64,000 bases of DNA, taken from an uncultured Oscillospiraceae bacterium (GTDB lineage: Bacteria > Bacillota > Clostridia > Oscillospirales > Ruminococcaceae). Shown here piece by piece: positions 43,136 to 51,113 of this stretch. A model generated the notes under the pieces. The model did not search any database, was not told the DNA's origin, and saw only the letters and a list, made by a program, of their open reading frames with translations. The stretch spans positions 1 to 64,000 of the forward strand of contig UQGL01000007.1 of the NCBI GenBank assembly GCA_900540595.1, written 5' to 3'. Position numbers and translations under genes: made by a program. The number at the start of each line of letters is the position of its first letter. Position 1 is the first letter of the stretch.

Positions 43136-43294
43136 CTACTTCTTCATCTCCTGATACACCTCCGGGTTTTCCCGCTTCAGCGCCAGCCGCTCGCGGTAGC
43201 CCATGCGGTCAAATGCCGCGCGGTCGGGCGTTACCGGCACACTGCCGGTCCCTGCCGCATAGGGTGCCGGGGTCATCTGCTTCTGCTCGTCCAT
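43136..43294 (-). CDS. Small phage protein, 52 aa
   Basis: A short reading frame beginning M-D-E-Q-K-Q-M-T-P-A-P-Y and ending Y-R-E-R-L-A-L-K-R-E-N-P-E-V-Y. Its ATG overlaps the portal stop (TGATG) and GGAGG lies nine bases upstream, strong evidence of translation. The C-terminal half is charged and helical. In position (between portal and capsid) it takes the place of scaffold or protease genes, but it is much too short to be either on its own. Function unknown. Confidence 0.7.
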   Translation of the reverse strand: MDEQKQMTPAPYAAGTGSVPVTPDRAAFDRMGYRERLALKRENPEVYQEMKK

Positions 43295-44631
43295 CAAGCC
43301 TCACCTCCCTTCTGTCTCTCCGCGCCGATAAACCGGCGCCGTATCTCGGCCAGCTCCGCCTCTGTCTCGCACGGCAGGTCAAAATACCATGCCAGCGCCA
43401 GCTCGGGGCGCAGCAGCCCTGCATCCACCATCTCGCGCTGCTCTGCCCAGACGCGGGCGCGGTCATACAAAACGCCGTCGCCCCAGTCTATAGATGGGGC
43501 CGTGTCCGCCGCACCATGCGGCACGCCGTACAGCGCGCCCAGCGTGCCGCAGAGTGCCATCGCCTGCCGTACGGTGTCCGCCCAGGCGGCCTGCAGGTCG
43601 CGGATGGTCAGGTCATAGTCCACCGCTGTTGCGGTGATCTCGGTGGCGGTGCGCGGCTCGCCGGTGCCGTCCAGCTCGCTCAGGATTCCGCGGCGCAGCC
43701 CCAGCAGGCTTTCGCAGCCGCGTAAAAGGTCCTGCTTGCGGGCCAGATAGCTCTGCTCCCGCAGGGCCGGGCTGTAGACCGTTACCCCCACATTGGCTGG
43801 GTCGTCCGGCAGGCCGACAAACAAATCATCGCGCAGCGCGCGCCGCCCCTGTGCATCAGGCCGGAGCAGATCCTCCGACGCAAACACCCGCGAGGCACCG
43901 TTCGCAAACTCGGTGTTCAGCTGCTCCTCGCAGCGGGCCAGCGCGTGCAGCAGCCCCGCCGCCGGGGCGTAGATGCTCACGGCATCGGTGCTGCCGTCCA
44001 CGCAGTTCATCAGCGGCATCCGCAGCACGGCCAGCCCCACGCCCTGCACGCCGGGCAGCATCAGCTGCGGCACCAGCGCCGCACAGGCGGGCAGGGTGCT
44101 CAGCGGCACGCACCGCCCCAGCACCTGCCCGTTCAGCTCAAACAGCCGTGTCTCGATGGTCAGCCCCTCGGCACCGGCCGTACGGCGCTCCAGCAGGGCA
44201 TACTGCCGCCCGTCACAGCTGTGACGCTCCATCGTGCCGACCGCCAGCAGCCGGCCGTGTGCATCCCGCGCCAGCGGCACATAGCAGTCGCGGCGGATGG
44301 CCGTAAAGTCAAACCCGCCGTCCGCTGGCACCGGCTTGAGCAGACATTCCCCGCCGACCAGCGCGTACTGCATGGCGGTGCGCGCCGCCGCGTTCAGGGC
44401 TGCCAGACTGCGCTGCACGGCCTCCGGCGCAGCGGGCGGCAGCCGGGTCTCATATTCAGCAAACACGGTGCGGCAGAGCTTGCCCACGATGAGCGCCGCA
44501 AGCCGCGGGGCCGCATCCTCGCCGGGGCGCGGCGCGCCGTAGTACAAATCCAGCCACTCCCGCAGCGCGGCCCGCATTTTCGCCGATGTCACATCGCTTT
44601 TTCCAAAAGCCTGTTCCAGATAAGTTTGTAT
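43294..44631 (-). CDS. Phage portal protein (apparent ATA start)
   Basis: 445 aa. Portal of the SPP1-like/phage_prot_Gp6 type: Y-L-E-Q-A-F-G-K-S at the start, A-L-V-G-G-E-C-L-L-K-P-V and the R-K-Q-D-L-L-R-G-C-E-S-L-L-G-L near the pore/stem region, then E-I-T-A-T-A-V-D. The frame extends upstream into a repeat, but the ribosome site AAAGGAGG is followed eight bases later by ATA (44,629–44,631), where ATG would be expected. It is either a rare start or a damaged one. An internal ATG 19 codons on would shorten the protein. Confidence 0.78.
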   Translation of the reverse strand: MQTYLEQAFGKSDVTSAKMRAALREWLDLYYGAPRPGEDAAPRLAALIVGKLCRTVFAEYETRLPPAAPEAVQRSLAALNAAARTAMQYALVGGECLLKPVPADGGFDFTAIRRDCYVPLARDAHGRLLAVGTMERHSCDGRQYALLERRTAGAEGLTIETRLFELNGQVLGRCVPLSTLPACAALVPQLMLPGVQGVGLAVLRMPLMNCVDGSTDAVSIYAPAAGLLHALARCEEQLNTEFANGASRVFASEDLLRPDAQGRRALRDDLFVGLPDDPANVGVTVYSPALREQSYLARKQDLLRGCESLLGLRRGILSELDGTGEPRTATEITATAVDYDLTIRDLQAAWADTVRQAMALCGTLGALYGVPHGAADTAPSIDWGDGVLYDRARVWAEQREMVDAGLLRPELALAWYFDLPCETEAELAEIRRRFIGAERQKGGEA

Positions 44632-44649
44632 AGTCCGTTCCTCCTTTCT

Positions 44650-44805
44650 TAAAGCCTTCCCCCTGCGGGGGAAGGTGGCGCCGCAGCGCCGGATGAGGGG
44701 CAGCGTTTCCGGCGCATCCCATAAACGGGCAATCCCGGCAGCTTCGCCCCTCATCAGTCAGCGGTCGGAGCCGCTGACAGCTTCCCCCCAAAGGGGAAGC
44801 CGCGC
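44650..44805. repeat. Full-length fold-back intergenic repeat inside the phage module
   Basis: Left AAGCCTTCCCCC..GGGGGAAGG, GGCGCCGCAGCGCC, GGATGAGGGGCAGC; right GCCCCTCATCAGTC, AGCGGTCGGAGCCGCT, GACAGCTTCCCCCC..GGGGAAGCC. Lies between portal and terminase genes. Confidence 0.8.
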
Positions 44806-44809
44806 TGCC

Positions 44810-46054
44810 TCAATTTCCTCTCCTTCTCCACACGCCCTCCAAGGCGTAGCGCACCGCATCAATGTGGTGGTTGTTCACATCGGGGTAACCGGGCAGCACC
44901 TCGCCGGTGCGGGGGTCGCGCTCATACTCATACTCGCTGAACTCGGCCGCCGTGTCCGGGCAGCGCGCCGGGTCGATGACGATGGCCGCCAGCCCCTGCA
45001 GCCACTTCATGCTCTGCCGCACGCTGCCGGGGCCCTTTTGCGCCGCACGGCAGGGCAGCCCGGCGGCGCGGTAGTCGGCGCAGGACTTCGGCTCGGCGGC
45101 GTCCGCCGTAAGCGGGCCGCTGTCGGGGTCGGTCAGGCCGCGCTCCGCCAGCAGCCGGGCCGTCTCGCGGTTGGGGGTGCGGCGGCGGGTCAGCTCGTCA
45201 TAGATGATCAGTGTGCGCCGCGCCGCATCATAGCACACCGCATTGTAGGCCCATGGGTCGGGGTACCAGCCCCAGTCAACGCCGTGGTAGACCCGGTCGC
45301 AGCGGTCCAGCTCGTCCTGCGCAAGGGTGCGCAGCTGCAGGTTGTCAAACACCGCCGCACCGCTGCCCACCACCTCGCCGCCGTACTCATGCCGGTATGC
45401 CGCCGGGTTCGTCCGCTCAAGATGCGCTGCATCCGCCCAGAACCGCTCCCCCAGCAGCGCGCGGGGCAGGTCGCGGTAGGTCGAGTGGTGTACCAGCTTG
45501 CCGGGGCGCTGCTCCAGCGCGTAGCGGTTGACCCAGCTGCGCGCCATAGCCGGCGGGTTGAAGCTTTTCAGCGTCAGCGCCCAGCTGCCGCCGCGCAGCA
45601 CCGTCTGCTCGACATTGCGCACCTCCTCGGGGCCGTCAAACTGGTCAAGCTCCTCAAACCAGCAGACCCCCACCGAGCCGAACGGCAGCTTCAGGCTTTT
45701 CAGCTTGCCCGGGTCGTCCAGCCCGAAGAACAAAATTTTCTGCCCGGTCGGCAGGTAGGTACATTCCATCGGGCTGACCGTGCAGCGGAAGTACCCCGCG
45801 CAGCCCAGCTCCCCGATGGCCCATACGATCTGGTTGTACACACTGTTGCGCAGCGTGCCGCCCACCTTGCGCAGCACCACGGCATGGCAGTCCGGGCGGC
45901 GCAGCAGCTGCCACACAAGCTCGATGGACAGATAGCTGGACTTGCCCGACCCGCGCCCGCCCTTGGCCACGACCTCGCTGATGCCGCCGCTGCGTATCGC
46001 CGTATGCACCGGCCAGAAAACACCCGGTATCTTTTCTTTCAATCTCACCCGCAT
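44810..46054 (-). CDS. Phage terminase large subunit
   Basis: 414 aa, PBSX/Terminase_3 type. The N-terminal ATPase has Walker A G-G-R-G-S-G-K-S near residue 32 and Walker B V-C-W-F-E-E near residue 130. The C-terminal RNase-H-like nuclease has V-D-W-G-W near residue 240, E-P-K-S near 315 and N-H-H-I-D-A-V-R-Y near 395, so catalytic acidic residues are kept. It packages DNA into the prohead through the portal. The ribosome site is weak (GAGAGGAG 14 bases before the ATG). The 3' end touches the repeat at 44,805. Confidence 0.92.
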   Translation of the reverse strand: MRVRLKEKIPGVFWPVHTAIRSGGISEVVAKGGRGSGKSSYLSIELVWQLLRRPDCHAVVLRKVGGTLRNSVYNQIVWAIGELGCAGYFRCTVSPMECTYLPTGQKILFFGLDDPGKLKSLKLPFGSVGVCWFEELDQFDGPEEVRNVEQTVLRGGSWALTLKSFNPPAMARSWVNRYALEQRPGKLVHHSTYRDLPRALLGERFWADAAHLERTNPAAYRHEYGGEVVGSGAAVFDNLQLRTLAQDELDRCDRVYHGVDWGWYPDPWAYNAVCYDAARRTLIIYDELTRRRTPNRETARLLAERGLTDPDSGPLTADAAEPKSCADYRAAGLPCRAAQKGPGSVRQSMKWLQGLAAIVIDPARCPDTAAEFSEYEYERDPRTGEVLPGYPDVNNHHIDAVRYALEGVWRRRGN

Positions 46055-46078
46055 CGGTCTGCCGCCAGCTCCTCTCTC

Positions 46079-46264
46079 TCATTCGTCCACGATGACGACT
46101 CCCTCCTCCCTTGCGCCGTCCCCCAGCCCCAGATGCTTGTAGAGCATCTCGAGTGCGCGCAGCTTATCGGCCACCTTGACCGGCGGGCCGCCCTCCTCCC
46201 CCGGGACGGCGAAGGCGATCTCGGCCAGCTCGCCCAGCACATGGTCCGCGTTAATTTCGCACAA
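46079..46264 (-). CDS. Terminase small subunit-like fragment
   Basis: 61 aa if started at TTG 46,264, which has GGGAGG seven bases upstream. An ATG two codons earlier is too close to the ribosome site. The frame is open to 46,309. I-N-A-D-H-V-L-G-E-L-A-E-I-A-F-A and K-A-x-D-K-L-R-A-L-E-M-L-Y-K-H-L-G-L match the C-terminal half of PBSX-type small terminases. The N-terminal HTH domain that recognises DNA is absent, so it appears truncated. It lies 25 bases before the large subunit. Confidence 0.6.
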   Translation of the reverse strand: MCEINADHVLGELAEIAFAVPGEEGGPPVKVADKLRALEMLYKHLGLGDGAREEGVVIVDE

Positions 46265-46286
46265 TGACATTCCTCCCTTCGGGCAT

Positions 46287-46326
46287 GAAAAAACTCGCGG
46301 GCGACTCACCTGTCTCCCACGAGTTT
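46287..46326 (-). terminator. Hairpin between phage regulator and terminase genes
   Basis: AAACTCGCGGG pairs with CCCACGAGTTT (one mismatch); the minus-strand side continues TTTTTT. It may terminate or attenuate transcription from the regulator gene. Confidence 0.5.
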
Positions 46327-46407
46327 CGATGCTACCATATTACCACTATTGGTTGTGAAATACAATGAAATCCCGTGAAGTCTCTGCGAAATTTCGGGAA
46401 ATGTTTT

Positions 46408-46830
46408 TCACGCCTCCTTTTCCGGCTCCATCCGCTCAACCGCCGCGCGGTGCAGCTGGTAGACCCGGCGCTGCACCACGCCCATCGCATCGGCGATCTC
46501 TGCAAAGCTTTGGCCCATGAGGTAGCGCCGCTGCAGCACCTGCCGCCCTGCGCTGTCCCCCACCGTCAGGATGCCGCGCATCACCTCCATCCGGGCCGCC
46601 ATGCAGCCATCCAGCTGCTGCGCCAGCCTTTTCTGCGCATCTTCGATATGTTCCACCGCGCGGGGCAGCCGGTCGGCATCGGGGCCGCTGCGCCCCGGCA
46701 TACCGGACATGCACGCCGTCACCCGCGCCGCATCGCTGCGCAGCACCGTGATCTCCTCCTCCAGCATACGCTGGCAGCTCAGCGCGGTCTGGTAGCGCCC
46801 AAGCCACGCCACTTTTTCCTGATAGTTCAT
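46408..46830 (-). CDS. Phage transcriptional regulator (sigma-70 region 4-like, ArpU/DUF1492-type)
   Basis: 140 aa. A helical N-terminal half with a coiled-coil character is followed by a C-terminal HTH resembling sigma region 4 (R-Q-V-L-Q-R-R-Y-L-M-G-Q-S-F-A-E-I-A-D-A). Proteins of this kind control late gene expression and lie just before the terminase genes in Firmicute prophages. AAAGGAGG precedes the ATG by six bases. It is the first gene after two strong tandem promoters. Confidence 0.8.
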   Translation of the reverse strand: MNYQEKVAWLGRYQTALSCQRMLEEEITVLRSDAARVTACMSGMPGRSGPDADRLPRAVEHIEDAQKRLAQQLDGCMAARMEVMRGILTVGDSAGRQVLQRRYLMGQSFAEIADAMGVVQRRVYQLHRAAVERMEPEKEA

Positions 46831-46881
46831 CGCGTTCCTCCTTTATTGCCTCTGCCATTGCGGAAAATGTTGGTTATCTCC

Positions 46882-46938
46882 ATCCTATATCAACAACCGC
46901 CAGTTGTCAATAGTATTTTAACAACTTTTCTTTGTCAA
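46882..46938 (-). promoter_or_regulatory. Tandem promoters and operator-like repeat of the phage module
   Basis: Minus strand: promoter A is TTGACA (46,933–46,938), 17 bases, TACTAT (46,910–46,915). Promoter B is TTGACA (46,905–46,910), 17 bases, TAGGAT (46,882–46,887). The inverted repeat ACAAC-CGCCA-GTTGT at 46,893–46,907 covers the promoter B spacer and -35, as a phage repressor site would. No repressor gene is present in the window. Confidence 0.65.
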
Positions 46939-47000
46939 TACAAAAAATGGGACTTCCACTCTCTTTTTTATCTCCCGCGGCCCCAGCGGCTCCTGAACCT

Positions 47001-47038
47001 ACAAAGCCCGCCCCGGATTGACCCGGGACGGGCTTTGT
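47001..47038. terminator. Hairpin downstream of cardiolipin synthase
   Basis: ACAAAGCCCG-CCCGG pairs with CCCGGG-CGGGCTTTGT. Its T-run is weak on both strands. Probably ends the leftward cls transcript about 100 bases past the stop. Confidence 0.5.
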
Positions 47039-47054
47039 CTATTGGTATGTTTTT

Positions 47055-47085
47055 TGTAGGGGCGAGCATCGCTCGCCCGCCACCT
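47055..47085. repeat. Short palindromic repeat GTAGGGGCGAGC-ATC-GCTCGCCC
   Basis: Variant of the GTAGGGGCCGGGC palindromes at 8,041 and 43,050, with a different but still self-complementary core. Confidence 0.65.
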
Positions 47086-47134
47086 CCCGCCGCTGCCTGT
47101 TTCCGGGGCATCGGGGACGCCGCCCTGCATCTTC

Positions 47135-48691
47135 TCAGCACAGCGGTGCCACCAATCTCAGCACCGCACTGTACATCGTGCCGAAGAACCCTGTCCGGCA
47201 GTCCGCCAGCTTCACCTCGGCGCTCTCCCTTTCGATCTCCGCCAGATCGCGCCGCACATCGTCCAGCACCGCGCCGCCGTAGATCAGTACGCTGTTCTCA
47301 AAATGCAGGTAAAGGCTGCGGTAATCCAGGTTCACCGTGCCCACCGCCGCAATGCGGTCGTCTACCAGCCATGTCTTGGCATGCAGAAAGCCCGGTGTGT
47401 AGCTGAAGATCCTGACCCCCGCGCGCAGAAGATGCGGGAAGTAGCTCCGGGTCAGCTGGTAGATCGTCGGCTTGTCGGGCACGCCGGGCGTGTAGATGCG
47501 CACATCCACACCGCGCTTGGCCGCCAGCCGCAGGCAGGCCAGCAGGTCGTTATCCAGTATCAGGTAGGGCGTGCAGATCTGCAGCCGCCGCTGCGCCTGA
47601 TTGATCAGCTCCAGATAAACATTCTTCGCCACGGCCTCCCGGTCCACGGGGCTGTCGGCAAAGGGCTGCACCAGACAGTCGGTCGGCACCGGCGCAGCGG
47701 CGGGCAGGTCGCGGTCGATGTCAATATCCTCCTCGGGGTACTGTGCCTTCCAGAAGGTCAGGAAGATGTTGGCCAGCGCCCCCGCGCCCGGCCCCTCCAG
47801 CCGGACGCCGCTGTCCTTCCAATAGCCGAACCGCACCAGCCGGTTGATGTATTCATCGGCCAGATTCACGCCGCCGGTAAAGCCGATCTTTCCGTCAATG
47901 ACCATGATCTTGCGGTGGTCGCGGTTGTTCATGACAAGGTTCAGCACCGGCACGCAGCGGTTGAAGCTGAACGCCCGGATGCCCTCCGCCCGCAGCAGCT
48001 CGGCATAGTTGTGGGGCAGCAGGCTCAGGCAGCCCGCATCATCGTAGATGACCCGCACATCCAGCCCGGCAGCAGCCTTGCGGCGCAGGATCTCATGGAT
48101 CTGGCCCCACATCTCGCCCATGCCGATGATAAAGCTCTCGACAAAGATGCTGCGCTCGGCGCTCTGCAGGGCGGGCAGCATGTCGGCCAGCATCGTCTGG
48201 CCGTCCGGGTAGTATCGCACCGCCGTGCCGCCGCACAGCGGCGCCGGGGCGTAATCGTGCAGATAGCGCGCTGTCAGCGCCGCCCGCGGGTCAGCCGCGC
48301 GCAGACGGGTCACAGCGGCGGGGTCCTCACGCCGGGTATCCGCCATGGCCTGTTCGGCCCGCTCCTGCCGGCGGCGCAGGCCAAGCGCCGGGCGCTTGTT
48401 GCCCCACAGCAGGTACAAAAGGCCGCCCTGCACCGGCATGACTGCAAACAGGATCATCCAGCTGATCTTGAACTCCGGCACGGTGGAGTCCTGCCGGATC
48501 AGCGCCAGACACATGATGATGCTCAGCGTCAGGCCGGCGGCGTTGAACCACCGGGCATAGTCCGCCAGCCGGTAAAACAGCGCAAACAGCCACACCACCT
48601 GCAGCACAAGCAGCACGGCCGTCACGACCAGACGGCTGAACACAAGGTTCAGCACCCGGCGCAGCATCAGCCGCCAGTTATGTTTTTTCAT
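47135..48691 (-). CDS. cls: Cardiolipin synthase (phospholipase D family)
   Basis: 518 aa, membrane-bound. Two N-terminal membrane helices (about residues 15–75), a PLDc_N region with G-G-L-L-Y-L-L-W-G-N-K, then two HKD motifs: H-R-K-I-M-V-I-D-G-K-I-G-F-T-G-G and H-A-K-T-W-L-V-D-D. It condenses two phosphatidylglycerols, or PG with another donor, to cardiolipin. The ATG at 48,691 is preferred because AGGAGGAAAG lies nine bases upstream; an 18-codon N-terminal extension is possible in frame but lacks a site. Confidence 0.93.
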   Translation of the reverse strand: MKKHNWRLMLRRVLNLVFSRLVVTAVLLVLQVVWLFALFYRLADYARWFNAAGLTLSIIMCLALIRQDSTVPEFKISWMILFAVMPVQGGLLYLLWGNKRPALGLRRRQERAEQAMADTRREDPAAVTRLRAADPRAALTARYLHDYAPAPLCGGTAVRYYPDGQTMLADMLPALQSAERSIFVESFIIGMGEMWGQIHEILRRKAAAGLDVRVIYDDAGCLSLLPHNYAELLRAEGIRAFSFNRCVPVLNLVMNNRDHRKIMVIDGKIGFTGGVNLADEYINRLVRFGYWKDSGVRLEGPGAGALANIFLTFWKAQYPEEDIDIDRDLPAAAPVPTDCLVQPFADSPVDREAVAKNVYLELINQAQRRLQICTPYLILDNDLLACLRLAAKRGVDVRIYTPGVPDKPTIYQLTRSYFPHLLRAGVRIFSYTPGFLHAKTWLVDDRIAAVGTVNLDYRSLYLHFENSVLIYGGAVLDDVRRDLAEIERESAEVKLADCRTGFFGTMYSAVLRLVAPLC

Positions 48692-48730
48692 AAGGGCTTT
48701 CCTCCTGCTGCATGATCCCGTAAAACAAAA

Positions 48731-48758
48731 CGCACCCCATCGCATAGGACGGGGTGCG
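48731..48758 (-). terminator. Terminator of the 50-aa ORF
   Basis: 8-bp stem CGCACCCC/GGGGTGCG followed on the minus strand by TTTTGTTTTA. Confidence 0.65.
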
Positions 48759-48774
48759 GCAGCATTTTATTCCA

Positions 48775-48927
48775 TTACAGACGGTCAATGGCGGCCATGC
48801 AGTCGTCCATAGACATAAAGGTCACGGCGCAGTTGGAGCCGATGAACCACCGTTCGTCCCCGTTGCAGACGATTTTGCGGATAAGCTTGCCGTGGTACTC
48901 AGTCTGGATGTAGATCCCGTTGGGCAC
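48775..48927 (-). CDS. Small hypothetical protein, 50 aa
   Basis: GTG start at 48,927 with GGGAGGG seven bases upstream. The product (V-P-N-G-I-Y-I-Q-T-E-Y-H-G-K-L-I-R-K-I-V-C) is soluble and ends in an acidic C-terminal helix with two Met and one Cys. The frame is open for another 62 codons upstream, but no start there has as good a site. The family is not recognised. Confidence 0.55.
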   Translation of the reverse strand: MPNGIYIQTEYHGKLIRKIVCNGDERWFIGSNCAVTFMSMDDCMAAIDRL

Positions 48928-49175
48928 TCTGTTTCCCTCCCAGATATAGTAGTATGGGCCGGGCGGCTGCGTAAGATGATGGGTTTTCCGCACCGCGGCT
49001 TTATATAAAGTATAAAGCAAAACCTCCCCGCGCGCAAGGGGCTTTTCGCTGTAGTTTATGTACGAATCGCGCCATTTTTTGGCACAACGCACAAAGGGTG
49101 CGCAGCATCGCACTTTGCGCGGCGGGCGGTTTTTTCCCCGCCGCGCCGTGCAGGCACGAAAATTGTAAAAAAATC

Positions 49176-49203
49176 TTGCGTGTTTCTGCGAAATGTGTAT
49201 AAT
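49176..49203 (+). promoter_or_regulatory. Promoter of the transketolase operon
   Basis: TTGCGT (49,176–49,181), 16-base spacer, TATAAT (49,198–49,203) preceded by TGTG. The start codon is 74 bases downstream. Confidence 0.7.
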
Positions 49204-49277
49204 AGAAGTAGTATATTGTGTAGTGGTATCTCAAAATGCCACCCGATTTTACCAATAGTGACCGGAGGAACTTAGCT

Positions 49278-50147
49278 ATGACAAAACTGGAAACGCTGCA
49301 GTTGAAATTGACTGCGACCCGCGTGCGCATGGGTGTGATCGAAGCCACCCACGGTGCCGGGTGCGGTCATCCGGGCGGCAGCCTGTCCGCAGCGGATGCC
49401 TTTACTTACCTGTATTTCCGCGAGATGCGCATTGATCCCGAGCAGCCGCAGGACCCCAACCGCGACCGCTTTGTCCTGAGCAAGGGCCACTGCGCGCCCG
49501 GCCTGTATGCCACGCTGGCGGAGCGCGGTTTCTTCCCGGTCGCTGACCTGCCCACCCTGCGCCACTCCAACAGCTACCTGCAGGGGCACCCCAACATGAA
49601 CACCGTGCCCGGTGTCGATATGAGCACCGGCAGCCTGGGCCAGGGCGTTTCTGCCGCCTGCGGCATGGCGCTGGGTGCCAAGAAGTCCGGCAGCGACATC
49701 AATGTCTACACCCTGCTGGGCGATGGCGAGATCGAGGAGGGCGAATGCTGGGAGGCTTTCATGTTCGCCAACCACTACAAGCTGGATAACCTGTGCATCA
49801 TGATCGATGTCAACGGCCTGCAGATCGACGGCGCCACCCGCGATGTCATGAACTCTGAGCCGCTGGACCGCAAGATGGATGCCTTCGGCTTCAACACCAT
49901 CGTCTGCAACGGCAACTCCTTCGCCGATCTGGAGCAGGCCTTCAAGATGTTTGACCTGTCCCACGGCAGCGGCAAGCCCACCTGCTTCCTGCTGCGCACC
50001 ACCAAGGGTCTGGGTGTCAGCTTCATGGAAAATTCCGTCGGCTGGCACGGCAAGGCCCCCAATGACGACGAGTACGCCCAGGCCATGTCTGAGCTGCGCG
50101 CCGCCCACGCATCGCTGGAAAAGGAGATCGAGTTCAACAATGGCTGA
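49278..50147 (+). CDS. Transketolase, N-terminal (ThDP-binding) subunit
   Basis: 289 aa. Carries the thiamine-diphosphate half of transketolase: G-H-P-G-G-S-L-S near residue 30, S-K-G-H-C-A-P near residue 70 and the ThDP motif G-D-G-E-I-E-E-G followed by N near residue 155. Works with the C-terminal subunit encoded next, a split common in Clostridia and archaea. It transfers two-carbon ketol units in the non-oxidative pentose phosphate pathway. GGAGGA lies nine bases before the ATG. Confidence 0.95.
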   Translation: MTKLETLQLKLTATRVRMGVIEATHGAGCGHPGGSLSAADAFTYLYFREMRIDPEQPQDPNRDRFVLSKGHCAPGLYATLAERGFFPVADLPTLRHSNSYLQGHPNMNTVPGVDMSTGSLGQGVSAACGMALGAKKSGSDINVYTLLGDGEIEEGECWEAFMFANHYKLDNLCIMIDVNGLQIDGATRDVMNSEPLDRKMDAFGFNTIVCNGNSFADLEQAFKMFDLSHGSGKPTCFLLRTTKGLGVSFMENSVGWHGKAPNDDEYAQAMSELRAAHASLEKEIEFNNG

Positions 50148-51096
50148 GATTAAAAAAATTGCTACCCGTGTCAGCTACGGCAACACGCTGGTAGAGCTGG
50201 CCCAGCAGGGCGCTGACAATCTGGTGGTCTTTGACGCCGACCTGGCCGCCGCCACCAAGACCGATATCTTCAAGAAGGCCTACCCGGACCGCCACTTTGA
50301 CTGCGGCATTGCCGAGCAGAACATGGTCGGCGTTGCCGCTGGCATGAGCACGATGGGCTATGTCCCCTTTGTGTCCAGCTTTGCGATGTTTGCTGCGGGC
50401 CGCGCCTTTGAGCAGATCCGCAACTCCATCGGCTACCCCCACCTGAATGTCAAGATCGGCGCCACCCACGCCGGCCTGTCTGTCGGTGAGGACGGTGCCT
50501 CCCACCAGTGCTGCGAGGATATCGCCCTGATGCGCTCCATCCCCGGTATGGTGGTGCTGAGCCCCGCTGACGATGTCGAGGCCCGCGCCGCCGTCATCGC
50601 CGCCTACAACTATCAGGGCCCTGTCTATCTGCGCTTCTCCCGTCTGGCCACCCCTGTTTTCCACGATCCGGAAACCTATGAATTCCAGATCGGCAAGGGC
50701 GAAAAGCTGACCGATGGTTACGACATTGCTGTCATCGCCACCGGCCTGATGACCAACGAGGCGCTGCGCGCCGCCGTGCTGGCCAAGCGTCAGGGTCTGA
50801 ATGTCCGCGTCATCAACATGCCGACCATCAAGCCCATTGACGAGGAGATTATCCTGACGGCTGCCCGCGAGTGCGGCCGCATCATCACGGTCGAGGAGCA
50901 CAGCGTCATCGGCGGTCTGGGCGAGGCTGTCTGCGCGGTTGTCAGCGAGAAGCTGCCCTGCCTCGTGCATCGCATCGGCGTGCAGGATCAGTTCGGCCAC
51001 TCCGGCCCCGCCAATGAGGTCCTGCGCGATTACGGCCTGACTGCCGAGAACATCGTCAGCGCCATCCGCGAGATCGTCCGCCCCGAAAACAAGTAA
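50140..51096 (+). CDS. Transketolase, C-terminal (pyrimidine-binding) subunit
   Basis: 318 aa. Contains the PYR domain (F-D-C-G-I-A-E-Q-N-M with the catalytic Glu, G-Y-V-P-F-V-S-S-F-A) and the C-terminal domain (V-I-N-M-P-T-I-K-P-I-D). The ATG overlaps the stop of the first subunit by eight bases, which favours equimolar synthesis. It completes the active heterotetramer. Followed by a strong terminator. Confidence 0.95.
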   Translation: MAEIKKIATRVSYGNTLVELAQQGADNLVVFDADLAAATKTDIFKKAYPDRHFDCGIAEQNMVGVAAGMSTMGYVPFVSSFAMFAAGRAFEQIRNSIGYPHLNVKIGATHAGLSVGEDGASHQCCEDIALMRSIPGMVVLSPADDVEARAAVIAAYNYQGPVYLRFSRLATPVFHDPETYEFQIGKGEKLTDGYDIAVIATGLMTNEALRAAVLAKRQGLNVRVINMPTIKPIDEEIILTAARECGRIITVEEHSVIGGLGEAVCAVVSEKLPCLVHRIGVQDQFGHSGPANEVLRDYGLTAENIVSAIREIVRPENK

Positions 51097-51113
51097 TTTT
51101 CCCAAAATAACCC

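Noticed and set aside
46331-46407. Short imperfect repeats between the phage regulator and the small terminase gene as a possible att site
   Set aside because: Only weak repeats (such as GAAAT-CCCG/CGAAATTTCGGG), no matching copy at the other end of the module near 33,170, and no integrase.
49278-51096. Transketolase split into two frames as a possible frameshift
   Set aside because: Two-subunit transketolases are normal in Clostridia and archaea; each half has its own start and the overlap is typical translational coupling.
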